64,000 nt of DNA, taken from Paraspadella gotoi. Its lineage: Eukaryota > Chaetognatha. This document shows, piece after piece, positions 13,053 to 26,044 of this stretch. The stretch spans positions 7,442,151-7,506,150 of the forward strand of contig CM119264.1 in assembly GCA_051294375.1 (NCBI GenBank). Reading direction: 5' to 3'. A program made the position numbers and the translations under genes. The notes beneath the pieces were generated by a model. The model had not been told where the DNA came from. It was given only the letters and a program-made list of their open reading frames with translations, and did not search any database. Position 1 is the stretch's first letter; the number at the start of each line of letters is the position of its first letter.

Positions 13053-15221
13053 GAAGGAGAGAACGATGGATGAGAGCAGACGACGAGAGAGAAGAGTTTC
13101 GTCAGGAGAGAGAGAGAGAAGAGACAGTACGAGAGGAGAGAATCAAAGAAAAGGAAAGAGAAGAAAGAAAAGAAAGAAAGAAAAGAAAGAAAGAAAGATA
13201 AGAGAAGAAGAATGATAGAGAGAGAGAGAGAAGAGAGAGGAGAGAAGAGTAGAGGTGAGGGCTGCTAAGTGAAGGCGTCAACCTTGGTATCCCACGAAAT
13301 TCAGCGTGAGGTAGCAACAGATCGAGATGAAAGAGTGACGGAAAGGCCGGGGACGCGGAAATGGAAGCGAAGGGAGGGAGCAGGATGCTGCACGGATCTG
13401 ACGGCGCACGGTCCGGATAGTATCTCAAGACACTGAAACTCCGCGAGGTGACGGACCCAAGGTGACGATGGAGTTGATTGGGCGAACGAGATGGAAAGAG
13501 ACAAGAACTAAATCAAACTTTGGAGGCACATTCAGGATTAAAAAAAGTACACTAAATGAAATTTATATTAAAGATGAATAAGATGAGAGGACTATGGAAT
13601 GAATTGAATGAATGAAGATGAAGCCGAATGAAGGAATGGAAATGAATGAATAACTGAATGACATGAAATGAAATGAGTAAGACTGAATGAATGAAGTATG
13701 AAGGAATAGGCGTGCACGGAGTCTGAACATGTAAGCTGAATAAATAGAATGAAGATGATGAGCACCTCGAGGTAGCTGAATTTACGTTGAGAAACTGAGA
13801 TGAAATAAACGCTGGAATGAACGATGAATGAATGAATGACGATGAAATCGAATGAATGTGATCTAACCTGGGGGCGCAAAGAAGCCACCCCCCAATAGAG
13901 TGAACTGTCCCCGTAGGAAACATACAAGGGATCCCCGTGCATTAGGTATGAAGTGAGGCCGGTTTGAATAAATGAATTATTTCAGCATTTGAGTCACGAA
14001 CTTGTGAAGTGCAAAGAAGGTAGACGTTCTTTTAAGGAATGGAAATATGAGAAAATCTATAACGTCGCATGACATATCAGAGTAATTCATGAAACGTTCT
14101 GGCATTAAAGGAATACTTGATGGAAAACCAATCCACAAACCAACGTATTTTTTTTTAAAAATTCCACGAGTATTTACCTAACCGTGGCTCAGACAAAGAG
14201 TTGCTAGTCTTTTAAACAATTGAAGCCCATTTAAAAAAAAAAAAGTACTTTATATGAATGAGTACTATGCAGAAAGGCAATAGAAGCGATTTACCATATG
14301 AGATTCCGAGGTAAGCGATGCATTAAGAATTCGCCGGCAAAACGAAACGCACCGTCGGTTCAAAATTTCCTTCGTCGTCAAACGAAAATTCGCGCCGCAC
14401 GAGGCAGCCGACAGCTGGGAAAGCGAGAAAGACCGAGGATGATATTTTTTCAGAGGTAAGAGCGACGAGTGCGGACACCGGAGGAGGCGAATCGGGATTT
14501 AATACCGCGACAGAATGTAAGATGCACTCCAGGTAACTAAAGGGCTATCAGTCGATAATATCTTATCCGTCGCCCCGTACTACAGTAGATTAGATGTTAA
14601 TATCGGAAAAGCATCACAGACGTTTAGTCCTGGTCTATTTGGTGTGCGTCAATGTCTCTAGTAACTTGACCTGTCTTTTTTTTCGTTTTTGGGCAAGCGC
14701 TTAACAACGGTTTCCTCTTGTTGTCTTTTCGAGAGATTTTAGACATGTTTACAATTTAGCTATTTACAGTAGGCCGTCCGCAATATTCAAAAGGTCCAGA
14801 CGAAGCTGTAGCGACCCGGAACGCGCTACAGACAGGCAGCACATATGTAGTTATCGTAAGATTAAAGCATGTTAGCCTCTAACGACAACAACAACACAGT
14901 GCACAAAATCGCCAAGTCGGAGACTATGATGGATGAAGAAAGCGGAAGAACATGGAAGAAAGGACGAAACACTCGGCATTGTTCGATAACGCGACTGACG
15001 GAGGCACACACGCACCGAGCACGGACGGACGACGTAGATGTGCGTTGCCATCGTGTCTCGACGTCGCATCTCCACTCAGCGTGCCTATTTGATGCGCATG
15101 AGGGAGCAGGGCGCACCGACTGACGCGATCACTGCGAGCCAATCGAATTGTCTGCCACGGGAGACCGTCTTTGCATTTCCTCATCGCCCGTCGAGGGAGA
15201 GAAGAGAGAGAGAGAGAGAGA

Positions 15222-15275
<54 letters not shown>

Positions 15276-15370
15276 GAGAGGACGAAGACTAATGAATCCA
15301 CATTTCCCGCAATGAAAAAGTAAAAAGTAACTTATTTTCCCGAAGTGACCGAGATTTTTTTTATCCAAGT
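10886..15370. other. Single-copy stretch without a firm gene
   Basis: Unique sequence between unit copies C and A. It holds GA-rich tracts (13020-13250), an imperfect GAATGAAT array (13556-13860) and a (GA)n tract at 15200-15268. Small frames with some coding look: MAPLIFALISSCLYAQLARN at 12840 (signal-peptide-like, no good donor) and an 84-codon frame at 14869-15123 with no support beyond being open. Confidence 0.4.
14327..14455 (+). CDS. Possible internal exon, basic and Ser-rich
   Basis: Open stretch of 43 codons, directly after a TAA, ending at a strong donor (TCAGAG|GTAAGA). It reads EFAGKTKRTVGSKFPSSSNE then NSRRTRQPTAGKARKTEDDI. A possible acceptor is TTAAG at 14327. Another good donor (TTCCGAG|GTAAGC) lies 45 bp upstream. 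No homologue recognised. Confidence 0.25.
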
Positions 15371-17145
15371 TGCTGCGTACTTTTTTCCATTGCTGTTAAA
15401 GAAACTATAATATGCTCTCTTTATTGTTGTTATATTTCCTTTTTTCCTTTTGATTTTCACAGAAAAAAAAAGAATTGATCTTCGAATCTCTTCGCAATTT
15501 TTTTGTCAATAAAAATCTTGGGCGAGGACGAGACGTCTGGAAAGCCAATAAATCAAATCCACGAGAAAAATAAAGTTAAGTGAAAAGAAAGATAAAAAGG
15601 AAATTGAAAAGGAAAAAAAGTAAAAAAAGATAAAAACAAGAAAATTGGAAAAAAAGTTGGAAAAAAAAAAGACGAAAGCAAAATTGAAAATAAAAAACGA
15701 AAGGAAGGAGCCAAAAAATAAAGCTAGAGACAGACAAGAGCAAAGAAAAAAAAAGGAAGTTGTAAAAAGAGTCGGGAGACTGCGTCCCTCGCGCCCGACG
15801 AGGCTTAACCCCTAAGGAACTTGCTATGATTCGCCATCCATAAGGCAATCAAAGAATTCACCCGTGAGTCTCCACAAAAGTCCTCTTTGCTTTCAAGGAT
15901 CCCTCACCCTTCACTAACATCACCCTTTAGATGGTAGCTATATCTAAAACTTTGCCTATTTTCTCCAAGGCTGCAGACGTTTAATAATTCTTTCTTGTGT
16001 CTTTTTTCGGTTTTTAAAAAATCGAGTCAATTCGACTAAGGTTTCGATATATAAATTAATTAAGTGTGCTGATTTAAGTTATTTTCCATATTCTTTTCTA
16101 ATTCATTTCTATTTATCATCTTATTGCAATTCCTCATATTGTAATCATGCCTCCCAAAGTCACCCATGGTTATATTAATACTCTTTTTATTGGCTACATG
16201 TTGTTTCTCACCCAAGGTTTTCTTTTTTATTCTTTTTTTTTTCCTTTTTCTGTTCTTTTCTTCTTTTTCACGTCTCACGTTCCTTGAACCCCTGCGCGTT
16301 TTCTGCTAAAAATTCCATCGGAGAATCCTCTCTCTCTCTCTCCTCTCTCTCTCTTCTCTCTCTTTTTCTCTCTCTTCTCTCATCTCTTCGTCTCTCTTTT
16401 TCCCCTCTCCCTAAGGATGTTTGTGAGTATTTTTAAAAACAAATCTGAGATCTAGAGGAAAATCATTGTTTGTTTTGCGATGGCACCGACGAACTTTACC
16501 AGGATTTGTTTTCACTTTTCAGGTTTGTTTTTTTTTGTTCTTCGTTTTAAAACGTTGAACGTCCAACGTATTCACCTCTATTTTATTTTTAAATTTTATT
16601 GTTCAAGCCATCTTTATTGAAGTTGAAAATTACACGTGATTTGAATCGAACAAGTTTTCGGCAAGTTCAAATTTTCTCTTAATTTCCCATTTCATTCTTA
16701 ATGACATTTAAGGTTTTATTATATTCTATTCGCTTTCTCATTTTATTTTTATCGCTTTTTCTTCCATCTTTTTCATTTCTTAGTGTATTCTCGTTATATT
16801 TGTCCCGCCCTTTTTATCGTCTCTTTTGACCTTCAAGTCCGGCAACCATCAAACAAAAACGTCTTTGGATCTCTTAATCACCGCAGAATGGTTTTTTTTT
16901 TATTCTGAAACACTGCTGGATCTGTATCTGTATGATCCTCCTATTTTTTGGATAGTATTAATATAATAATATATTTCTACTCAGCAAAAATCCCGTCTGT
17001 CCCATCCCATTCGTTGTCCCATTTCCTTTCATCTTATCCCATCTGTACTAGTCCCATCTTTCGTCGCCCCATCTGTCCCCCATCCCCTCCCTGAAAAAAC
17101 GAGATCCATAAAAGGACCTCGAAATTTCGCGCTCTTACTTAGAGA

Positions 17146-17190
<45 letters not shown>

Positions 17191-20100
17191 GAGAGAGAGA
17201 GAGAGAAAGAGAGAGGATGAGAGAGAGAGAGAGGAGAGAGAGAGAAGAGATTCGCGCGGGCTCCCTGTTTCAGGTCGTGGTTGATCCGATTTCATCGAGA
17301 ACCCGTTTAAGAATCGCGAGGCGAACGCGCGTTTTGTGCGCTCGCGCAATTTCTTTTTTTAAATGACGGAAAAAAGAAAAAAAAAAAAAGGAAGAAAAAA
17401 AAAGAAAAATGAGAAATTGAATTAAAAAAGAAGAAAAAGATAAAAATGTAATCAACTCATAATGTCTCTCTGTTATCCGCTTGCGTCGCTAAAGCTTCTG
17501 AAATTAATTTAATTAGTTTTCTTGTTTTTAAATAAATATCTTTCTGAGTTAAATCAAAGCTCATGTATGACAAAACTTCTAGTCAAATAGTTTTGAAGCA
17601 CGATGAAAGATGATAAAAACTTATATAATTTTAAAAAATATATATATAAATATAAAAGAAAAAATAATATATATAAAATAAGAAGGTAGTAAAACAAGTA
17701 TTTTTTTTAATATTCATATATATGTTCTTGGACCAATTTCATATTCATTGGTATAGATAAGCATCAACTAGATTCTAATGTTTATATTATATATTCAATG
17801 ACTCTTCCTTTTTTAATACAGTATGCAACAATTTATTCTCTCCCAGAGAGTAAAATTTCATAATTGAAAATTCTAAAGTTACCAACAAGTATTATCATGT
17901 ATCATGTATCATGTATCATGAATCATGTATCATGTATCATGTATCATGTATCATTTTTAACGATGTCATCTTAATCTCCGCGCATCCTAATTGTCCCCCT
18001 TATCCCTGATGTCTCTTTAAAAGGTTCGTTCCTCCCTTCATTTCCAGCCTACGTTTTACCCGCACTATCCTTCAAGCTTCATTGCTTTCCTCTCCTCTCT
18101 TGCTCCTTCACTTCCTCACCTTCCTCCCCTTTCTCTTACTAATGTTCCCGCCAGGTGATTTTCTACTCTCGCAAGGCATCCGTCCGCGCTCCGGTCCGTC
18201 CGTCCCGTCCGTTTGTACCAATGATAGTCTCTTCAAAGCCAAGGTCCTTCTCTTTCCTCCTTCTCTTCCTCAAGCCCCCCCCTTAAAACTCTTTAAATCT
18301 ATCTCTTCTCGGGGCTCTTCCTTCGCCCTCTCTTTCCAGTAACCCTACCAATCTCCGTTGTCCCCACGGTCCCTTTCAAAAAGCCATTCTCTTCCCCACG
18401 CCCCACACTCCACACCCCCTCCTGCACCCCCACAACTCCTACCTCCCGCGTAGCGCTCAGCGCGCCCTGACGAGTCTCGAGTCTTTATTTTTTTTTGGTT
18501 CTTTTTTTGTTCTTCGTTGAAACGTGAGAAAAGTTGTTACGATCGCCGCCGACAGAAAAAAATCCGGGTCTTCAACAATTCAGACAAAAGACCGAAACGG
18601 GACTTTTTCGCCTTTCCATTTCAGGGACGTAAATTATCACTCCGTACTTTGTTCTTGTGGTTTTAAAATTTTTTAATTGGAGAAAGTCGAGTCTCGAATT
18701 AATTTTTTGGTCGCTCTTCAACCCCACTTCGACAATATCTCGCGTTCTTCCGTTACCTAATCTTCGCCATTCATTCTTTTCTATACTTTATTTTTGCTTC
18801 ATAAAAAAAAAGGTTTTTTTTTGGCCTGACGATCACTTCAAATATGACGACGAATATCAATAACGACGACGACGATTTTGATCCCGATTTTGATCCGACG
18901 TCAAGAGAGAATCTTCTGGCAAAAATTCAATAATTGATCGAAGGGGAAATTTTGCTGAATGAAACGACAACTAAAACACGACACAGTTTCGCTGACAATA
19001 GGTTGAAGACAAGGACAGCGTAAATTTCTAACTCGACGCAGGAGACACTTTTTCGAAAAATAAAAAATGCTAATTGTGAGACTCGGCCTTGAGAAACATA
19101 GAGAGTTCCGACAAAAAGGACGACTGGGGCGTGAACTTTTCCCGGCGAGGGTCGGGAGGAGCTTGTCCCCGCGGGTCGCGGACGGAGGGATCGAGGTCGG
19201 CAAGGTCTCGAGGTTCGGCAGGCCCTATTTCATGGTCGAGTGTTGCGGCAGGGTGAGGGTCGGTCGATCGCCACGCACTCGTCGAAGAGCCTCGCCCGCA
19301 AATTCAAATGAGACTAAGGCGTATGTTAAAAAATTTTCTAAATTTAACTTTAATTAAAATTCAAAAGTGAGGAACCAAACGAACAACAATATTATATTAT
19401 GAACATTTAATGTAATAAAAAAATTTATAATAAATCTTTTACAATTTACGCAGTAGGCCATATTTATACTAGTACTAAAATCAATAAATGTTTAATTTTC
19501 AAAACAGTTTTATTGTAAGGAATTTTTGCAGATTTGGATTCGTCATAAAAGTTTGCATAAAAAGAAAATATAACTCTTTTAAAAAAATTCCTTCATTTAA
19601 GGGTCAAAAAATTAGGAAAAAGCTATATTTTAAGCTGAAAATTAACACTTTTTATATATTAAATATAGTTTTATTATTTTTAACCACTTAATGAAAGAAT
19701 TTTTATAAAATGATTTATATTTTCTTTTATACAACTTTTGACGGGAATTCAAATCTGCAATCAAAATTAAAGAAAGCTTATTTTTGAAAATTTTCGATTT
19801 TATAAGGATTAGTACTTATGAATAAAATATAGCCTAACTGCGAAAATTCAAAAACATTAAAATAAATTTTTTTTAAAATTATAGTGTTCACTGATGTATG
19901 TTGTCATAAATTGACTTTAGAATTTTCGATTTGTACTTTCACTACGCCTTAATGGAGGACCCCGACTGGCGGACGACGTCGTCAGTCATTCATAATCGCC
20001 GCAGATCCCATCTTTCTCCTCCGAATCCCGCCGGACGAGGGCACAAAAAATGCGTGGAGATTGAAGAGATGGCGGAGAGATGGGGGAAAGAGATGGGGGA

Positions 20101-20995
20101 AGAGATGGTGAGGGCACAGTGAAGAAATGAGGAGAGAATGGGAAGATGTGGGAAGGGAAAGAGAAGTTAGGGAAGGAAGAAAGACGTGAAATTCACCCGA
20201 TATGAGGGAAGTAGAGAACTGCCTGGGTTATATAATGACTAACAGTGAATTGAGAAAAGTTTAAAAAAACAAAAGCGGCGATTTGGAAAATTAACCGACC
20301 GACTGGAAGGGATCAGAGTGAATGGGGCAGGGAAGAGCAGAGCGTCGGGTTGGCCCCAATCGAAATCCCAAGGCAAAAACGAATTGAGGCCATATCTGAG
20401 CAATTGCGGTCGTATGTTTCATTTGCAACCTTTGATGGGTATTTGGCGCGGGCAATTGTTTTCTGGGTTGTGACGCTGGCATCCGTGATAGCGTCGGCAA
20501 TCGCTGAGATTTATCCAGTTTGCGATAAGCAAAGGGATAATCTGTACTAAGATTTGGAGGCGAAATGGGATACTGGTAACTTCTTTTAATATAGTTAATA
20601 GCTGCATGCATGCATTAAAGTGAAGTTTAATAAAGTTTTAAAATTATAGTCATCGTTTTGTAAACATTAATGATTTAAAAATAATTTTAAAAAATAAACT
20701 GTAATACGTCAACATTGTCGATCATTTCAATGGGTTGACAGTTATATTTGCCGACTGCCTATGGCAATTAGTTATCGCGAAATTATTTCGTTCGAGATCG
20801 AAATGGTATAGAGAATGATGGCTTCCCGAGTGGCATTGCTATGGCGGGGTTAGTAGAGCGACGACTCGGATGAGAAAATTGGAGGGGACGACGACTGACG
20901 GACGACGACGACGACGACGACAGAGACGACGACGACATTGATCTGACAGGAAGGACTGGAATGGAAAAAGCGACCGATAGGAAATCAATCGAATG
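15371..20995 (+). repeat. Large repeated unit, copy A (fullest)
   Basis: 5.6-kb unit. In order: GA/AAAG-rich 5' part, CCCGACGAGGCTTAACCCC region (15795), CT tract (16330), AACGGGAGATCC-like region with GA tract (17150-17250), TATCATG array, CT-rich part (18040-18440), Asp-rich stretch (18828), GC-rich stretch (19140), MITE (19315), GATTTATCCAGTTTGCGATAAGC region (20510) and (GAC)n (20886). No complete gene recognised. Confidence 0.75.
19315..19951. mobile_element. Palindromic MITE, copy 2 at the equivalent site
   Basis: Same element at the same position of the large repeated unit as 9255-9862, about 10.08 kb away. Termini TAAGGCGTAT and CTACGCCTTA; flanks ATGAGAC and ATGGAGGAC are the duplication with small indels. 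Shared position means the unit was duplicated, or is allelic, after insertion. Confidence 0.75.
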
Positions 20996-21087
20996 CCGAA
21001 GAAATGACCATAAAACATCACGTGCATTAAACGCAATAAGAAAAGCGCGAGAAGATCAGAGAAGGCGAGGAATAGGAGAGAGATTGA

Positions 21088-21130
<43 letters not shown>

Positions 21131-21398
21131 TGTAAAACAGGAAGTTCGTACGAAGTTTAGAGACTTTAGAGCACAGAAGACTGTCTCTATCTTTCTATTT
21201 CTTCTCTCTCNNNNNNNNNNNNNNNNNNNNNNNNNATGCCGAAGAAATGACCATAAATACTCACGTGCATTCAAACGCAATGAAGGAGAGAGAGAGACGA
21301 AGCGAGGCAGGAGAGGAGAGTCGAGGGAGAGAGAAGGAAGCGGGAGAGAGAGATGGAGGGAGATGAGAGATTGATAGAGAAGAGAAGAGAGAGAGAGA

Positions 21399-21430
<32 letters not shown>

Positions 21431-21578
21431 GACTATTTTGAGGTATAGAGAGCGAAAAAAAGTAAAGAAATGGAAAAAAATAAAACGACTGAGGGAAAGG
21501 AAGCGCGTTAAATAAATAGTTCCTTTTATGCACTGATATATTTGACGCGTTATTTTTGTTTAGGGAGAAATAGAAACG
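20994..21578. repeat. Short direct repeat around a gap, GA-rich
   Basis: ATGCCGAAGAAATGACCATA plus CACGTGCATT occurs at 20994 and again at 21236, just after the gap 21211-21235, suggesting overlapping contig ends placed in tandem. Followed by GA/CT tracts. Confidence 0.6.
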
Positions 21579-21603
21579 NNNNNNNNNNNNNNNNNNNNNN
21601 NNN

Positions 21604-23262
21604 GATGGAGATTTTTATTAAAAAATTTCTCAATACTTTGTCTTAATGACTTAACTCTCTTTCCTTTCAATTATCTTTATTCAATCATTACTACATCGTT
21701 GGGGTAGCACCCTCTGCTGAATTGCTGGATGGTAGATTGCAAAATAAATTTTTCAACCTCATGTCAAATTTTCAATTATTATTTCTTGTATTGATTACCA
21801 TAATGACTTTCTCATTAAAGCTGTTCGACGTTTTCCCTTTTATGATGGTACATGATTCAATGCATTATATAACATACATCAATCATAGTGAAAAAGGATT
21901 ATATTATCAGTCCATTTCTCCTCTCTCTCAACTTTTCTCAGCCTTCATTCAAAATTTTACTAATAAAATAAATAAATCAAAAGAAAGGAAAATAGTAAAG
22001 CAAAGTAAAGTAATGTAAAGCAAAGTTAAAGTAAAGTAAAGTAAGAGAGTAAACGAAACACCTTCCTTTCGTTCTAACTTAAGTCTTCTTTGTTTCTTTA
22101 AAGTTTAAAGATCAAACCTTTTCTCGGCTCAGGTCATCTTCTAGTTCCCTTTTACACTACCCTCTCTTGCTCTCTATGATTGTGATTGTGTTAATACTGT
22201 TTTGGGTATTTAAATAGAAAGTCAAAAAAAAGCTCTCTTTCTTATTTTTTCTTTCTCTTTCTCCTCGCTCTTTTCTCTTTCTCTTCTTTCTCTCTCCGAT
22301 CCAGTCACCAGTCTACGAATAGTCTCACCCTTAGTTACATATCCTCATTCCTCCTCGTTCTACTTATCTCTGTAACCTCTTCTCTCTCTCTCTCAATACA
22401 TCATCTCTATACATCTCCTTTCTCTCTCTCTTTTTATCCCTTCACTCTTCCGTGTTTGTTTCTCATTTTTTTTTTTTTTATTATCCCTCGAAAAAAAGAG
22501 AGAGAGAGAGAGAGAGAGTATGTAACTAAGGGTGAGACTTTCGCAGACTGTGAATATCGGAGAGAGAAAGAAAGAGAAAGAGAAAGAGAGCGAGAGAAAG
22601 AGAAAGAAAAATAGAGAAAGAGAGCGAGAGTTTTTTTTTCTTTCTTATTTAATACCAAAAACAGTATTAACACAATCACAATCATAGAGAGCAAGAGAGG
22701 GGTAGTGTAAAAGGGAACTAGGAAGATGACCTGAGCCGAGAAAAGTTTGATCTTTAAACTTAAAGAAAGCAAAGAAGACTTAAGTTAGAAACGAAAGGAG
22801 AGGTGTTTCGTTTACTCTCTTTACTTTACTTTACTTTACTTTGCTTTACATTACTTTACTTTGCTTTACTATTTTCCTTTCTTTTGATTTATTTAATTTT
22901 TTAGTATAAATTTTGAATGAAGGCTGAGAAAAGTTGAGAGAGAGGAGAAATGGACTGAAATATAATCCTTTTTCACTATGATTGATGTATGTTATATAAT
23001 GCATTAATCATGTACCATCATAAAAGGGAAAACGTCGAACAGCTTTAATGAGAAAGTCATCTATTGGTAATCAATACAAGAAATAATAATTGGAAAATTT
23101 GACATGAGGTTGAGAAAATTTATTTTGCAATCTACCATCCAGCAATTTCAGATGGGTGCCTACCCCAACGATGTAGTAATGATTGAATAAAATAATTGAA
23201 AGGAAAGAGAGTTAAGTCATTAAGACAAAGTATTGAGAAATTTTTTAATAAAAATCTCCATC
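21604..23262. repeat. 1.66-kb palindrome
   Basis: Arms 21604-22343 and 22518-23262 are inverted copies (GATGGAGATTTTTATTAAAA at the outer ends, CTCACCCTTAGTTACATA near the centre), with a 174-bp CT/GA spacer. The left end coincides with the end of a 25-N gap. The arms carry an AAAGT pentamer array (22000-22045 / 22815-22870). No gene. Confidence 0.85.
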
Positions 23263-23409
23263 TCTACGGAGTTTCCAGTCGATGGACTTTATGTCANNNN
23301 NNNNNNNNNNNNNNNNNNNNNNNNNNNNNNNNNNNNNNNNNNNNNNNNNNNNNNNNNNNNNNNNNNNNNNNNNNNNNNNNNNNNNNNNNNNNNNNNNNNN
23401 NNNNNNNNN

Positions 23410-24820
23410 ATTGCCTTAACATGCAACGATGAATCGAGAAAATCGGCGGAACAAACAAGTTCAAAAAAGTACTTTATTTCTATATTTTTGTATAATTATT
23501 ATTTTTACATTCAATATTATCCGCAGGCGTAATGACGAATAGCCTCAAAATATNNNNNNNNNNNNNNNNNNNNNNNNNACAATATTTTACGAAAAGGGGG
23601 AAATATTCGAGTCGATAATTGAAATAGGAAGGATGAAGCAAGGAAGGGGGGAAAAAGAAAAGAAGACAGGAGTTGGAAAAAGAAGAAGAGTGGAATGAAG
23701 GAAAGGGAGAAAAGAATGTTTTTTGGTCCTCAACCTAGCGGTTCCCTATCGTCTCCCTTCTCCGTCTCTCCCCCCCCCCCACGGTTTTCGCGTAATTTCG
23801 TCTGCTGCGTCCAACAAAACGCGACCGCGAAGTCGATGATTGATCTTCGATCGTGCGCTCGAGTCGCAGATTCATCAATCCGGAGTCGACAACTACACCC
23901 CCCCCTCCTCCCACCCCACTTCCGCCGAACCTTCGTTTATTTTAGATCTTCGCTGGTTTTAAATGCAGTTCTTCTGCAATCTTTATATAGTTTTGCATTT
24001 AACTACATTTTAATTCTGGGCGTGGCCTGCGAAATGATTGTGCGACAATTGTCGAGGCGCATGGTGCAATTTTTTTTTAGCATATTCGAGATTTAGCTAC
24101 ATACTCAATTTGTGGCGTTTCTCGAGAACCCGGCTATGTTCTTTCAAAAAAGGCAAAAAAAATTGTAATGCATGAATATGCAGGCGATCTAATTGAAATT
24201 TGAATAGTGGTTAAAGTGAATGGTAAGGTCAATACAATTTTTAATAGAATACAATTACCGGCAAGGGATCAAATATTTTGAGGTCTTTCGTGCATTAGCG
24301 CTCGCGGATAATAAAAGTAAAAATATAATTATACAAAAATAATAAGAAATAAAGTACTTTTTTGAACTTGTTTGTACCGCCGATTTTCTCTCGATTCATC
24401 GTTGCATGTTAAGGCAATTGATATACAAGAAATTGCCAGACTTCATTGACATAAGTCGCATGCCGACTGGAAACTCCGTAGAGATGGAAATTTTTATTAA
24501 CAATTTCCGCAATGACTTAGTCTTAATTACTTAACTCCTTTACTTTCAATTATTTTAATTCAATCATTACTACATCGTTGGGGTAGGCACCCACTGAAAT
24601 TGGCTGGTGGTAGATTGCAAAATAAATTTTCTCAACCTCATGTCAAATTTTCGCAAATTATTATTTCTTGGTATTGATTACCATAGATGACTTTCTCATT
24701 AAAGCTGTTTCGAAGCGTGTTCCCCTTTTAAATGATGGTACATGATTAATACATTATATAACATACATCAATCATAGTGAAAAAAGATTATGTTCCAGTC
24801 ATTTCTCCTCTCTCTTTTTT
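23410..24820. repeat. Second foldback sharing the same sequence
   Basis: 24265-24820 is inverted relative to 22940-23553 (GTTGCATGTTAAGGCAATTG at 24402 against its complement at 23410). Three copies of the block therefore alternate in orientation across 3.2 kb. The unique loop, 23579-24264, holds an open frame from 23695 that I do not recognise and would not call. Confidence 0.7.
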
Positions 24821-25197
24821 TTATTAGTCCTCGTTACTTCTTTGTTCTTCAATCCATTCTCACTTTATTTTACTTAACTTTTCTCGTCTACTAATCACGA
24901 TTCTGTTCCTTACTCTTATATCTTTTTAACAAGATTCTTCTTCCTCATTTTCAAAACTATTTTCGAAACTATTTTCAAACTGTTCCTTTGTCTTTTTCCC
25001 CAACTCTTTCACTCATTCCTCAATTCCTGCGTTTAACCTTAAACCCGCTTCATCTTCATCCCTTTTTTCTTTTCTTTCTTTTCTCTCCTCATCTTTATCC
25101 AATTCGTCACACCGTCCTTTTCTATTCTTTCTTCTAAAACTCTTCTCAAACTCCGTGTCCCTCTTTTCGCCTTAACCTCACCAACTTTTCCATTTTT
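24821..25197. other. CT-rich stretch, nothing recognised
   Basis: Pyrimidine-rich, with no gene, splice pattern or repeat boundary apparent apart from the start of the hairpin element at 25198. Confidence 0.4.
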
Positions 25198-25499
25198 AGT
25201 TGCGCCGCGAGTACTCGCGGAGAGACTCTATAAGTTACTTTTCGGTTCGGTCGGTCGGTCTGACGGTCTGTCTGACGGTTGGTATGTCTGTCCGTCGATC
25301 TGTTTCACTTACATTAAAAATGCTCATAACTTGCCTATAGCTGGTTGCTCATAGCGCCGCCTTCTGGAAATCGAAATCCTATAAGAAATAAAATCGTTGT
25401 ATATAAAAAACTAAAAAATCTCTTCAACTTTGTGAAATAAAAGACAAAATTCCAATGCACGGGTTGAGAAAGTCACTGCGACCTACGTAACACAATGGA
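25198..25499 (-). mobile_element. Hairpin-ended element, copy 1 (0.3 kb)
   Basis: Same family: 3' hairpin at 25227-25198 (one arm decayed to GAGACT), CTAAAAA beyond it, a GGTCGGTCTGACGG array inside, and the opposite end at CACAATGGA (25491-25499, reverse of TCCATTGTG). Confidence 0.55.
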
Positions 25500-25985
25500 T
25501 GAACCGATCTTATTATTATAAAACTACAGTTCGATAACTTCCTATGAAAAAAAATCAAACATTTATCTCCTCGTTCGTTATTCAGGTCCGAATCGATCAC
25601 AATCAACCATTCACACTTCTCACTCATCGCCTTTTCACTCTCTCCCCTCACCGGTCACCACCCATCCCTCACCCAACACCCGGCGCGACGCTGAGAAAAG
25701 GCTGCGACCGCGTGCCATCATCATTTTTATCCGGGACAGAAAGGCGGAAAAAACATGAATGAAAAAAATTCGAGAGAGAAGATGAAAAAGAAAGGAAAGA
25801 GCAAAAAGGATTGATAAGAAAAAATATGGTCTTAAGACGATAAGTATTTGTACCGAAAGTACAAACCTTAAGTAAGAAAAATCAAAATGAGAATTATTGA
25901 ATTATGCGTTTTACGCACTCTGTCTCTATCTTTCTATCTCTCTCTCTCTCAGGAGTTATATGTGGACGCTGTCCACATATAACTA

Positions 25986-26044
<59 letters not shown>

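Noticed and set aside
14869-15123. 84-codon frame from ATG
   Set aside because: The opposite strand is equally open and there is no splice, conservation or family support.
23695-24096. 133-codon plus-strand frame in the foldback loop
   Set aside because: No recognisable domain, Pro-rich homopolymer tracts, and the region is bounded by assembly gaps.
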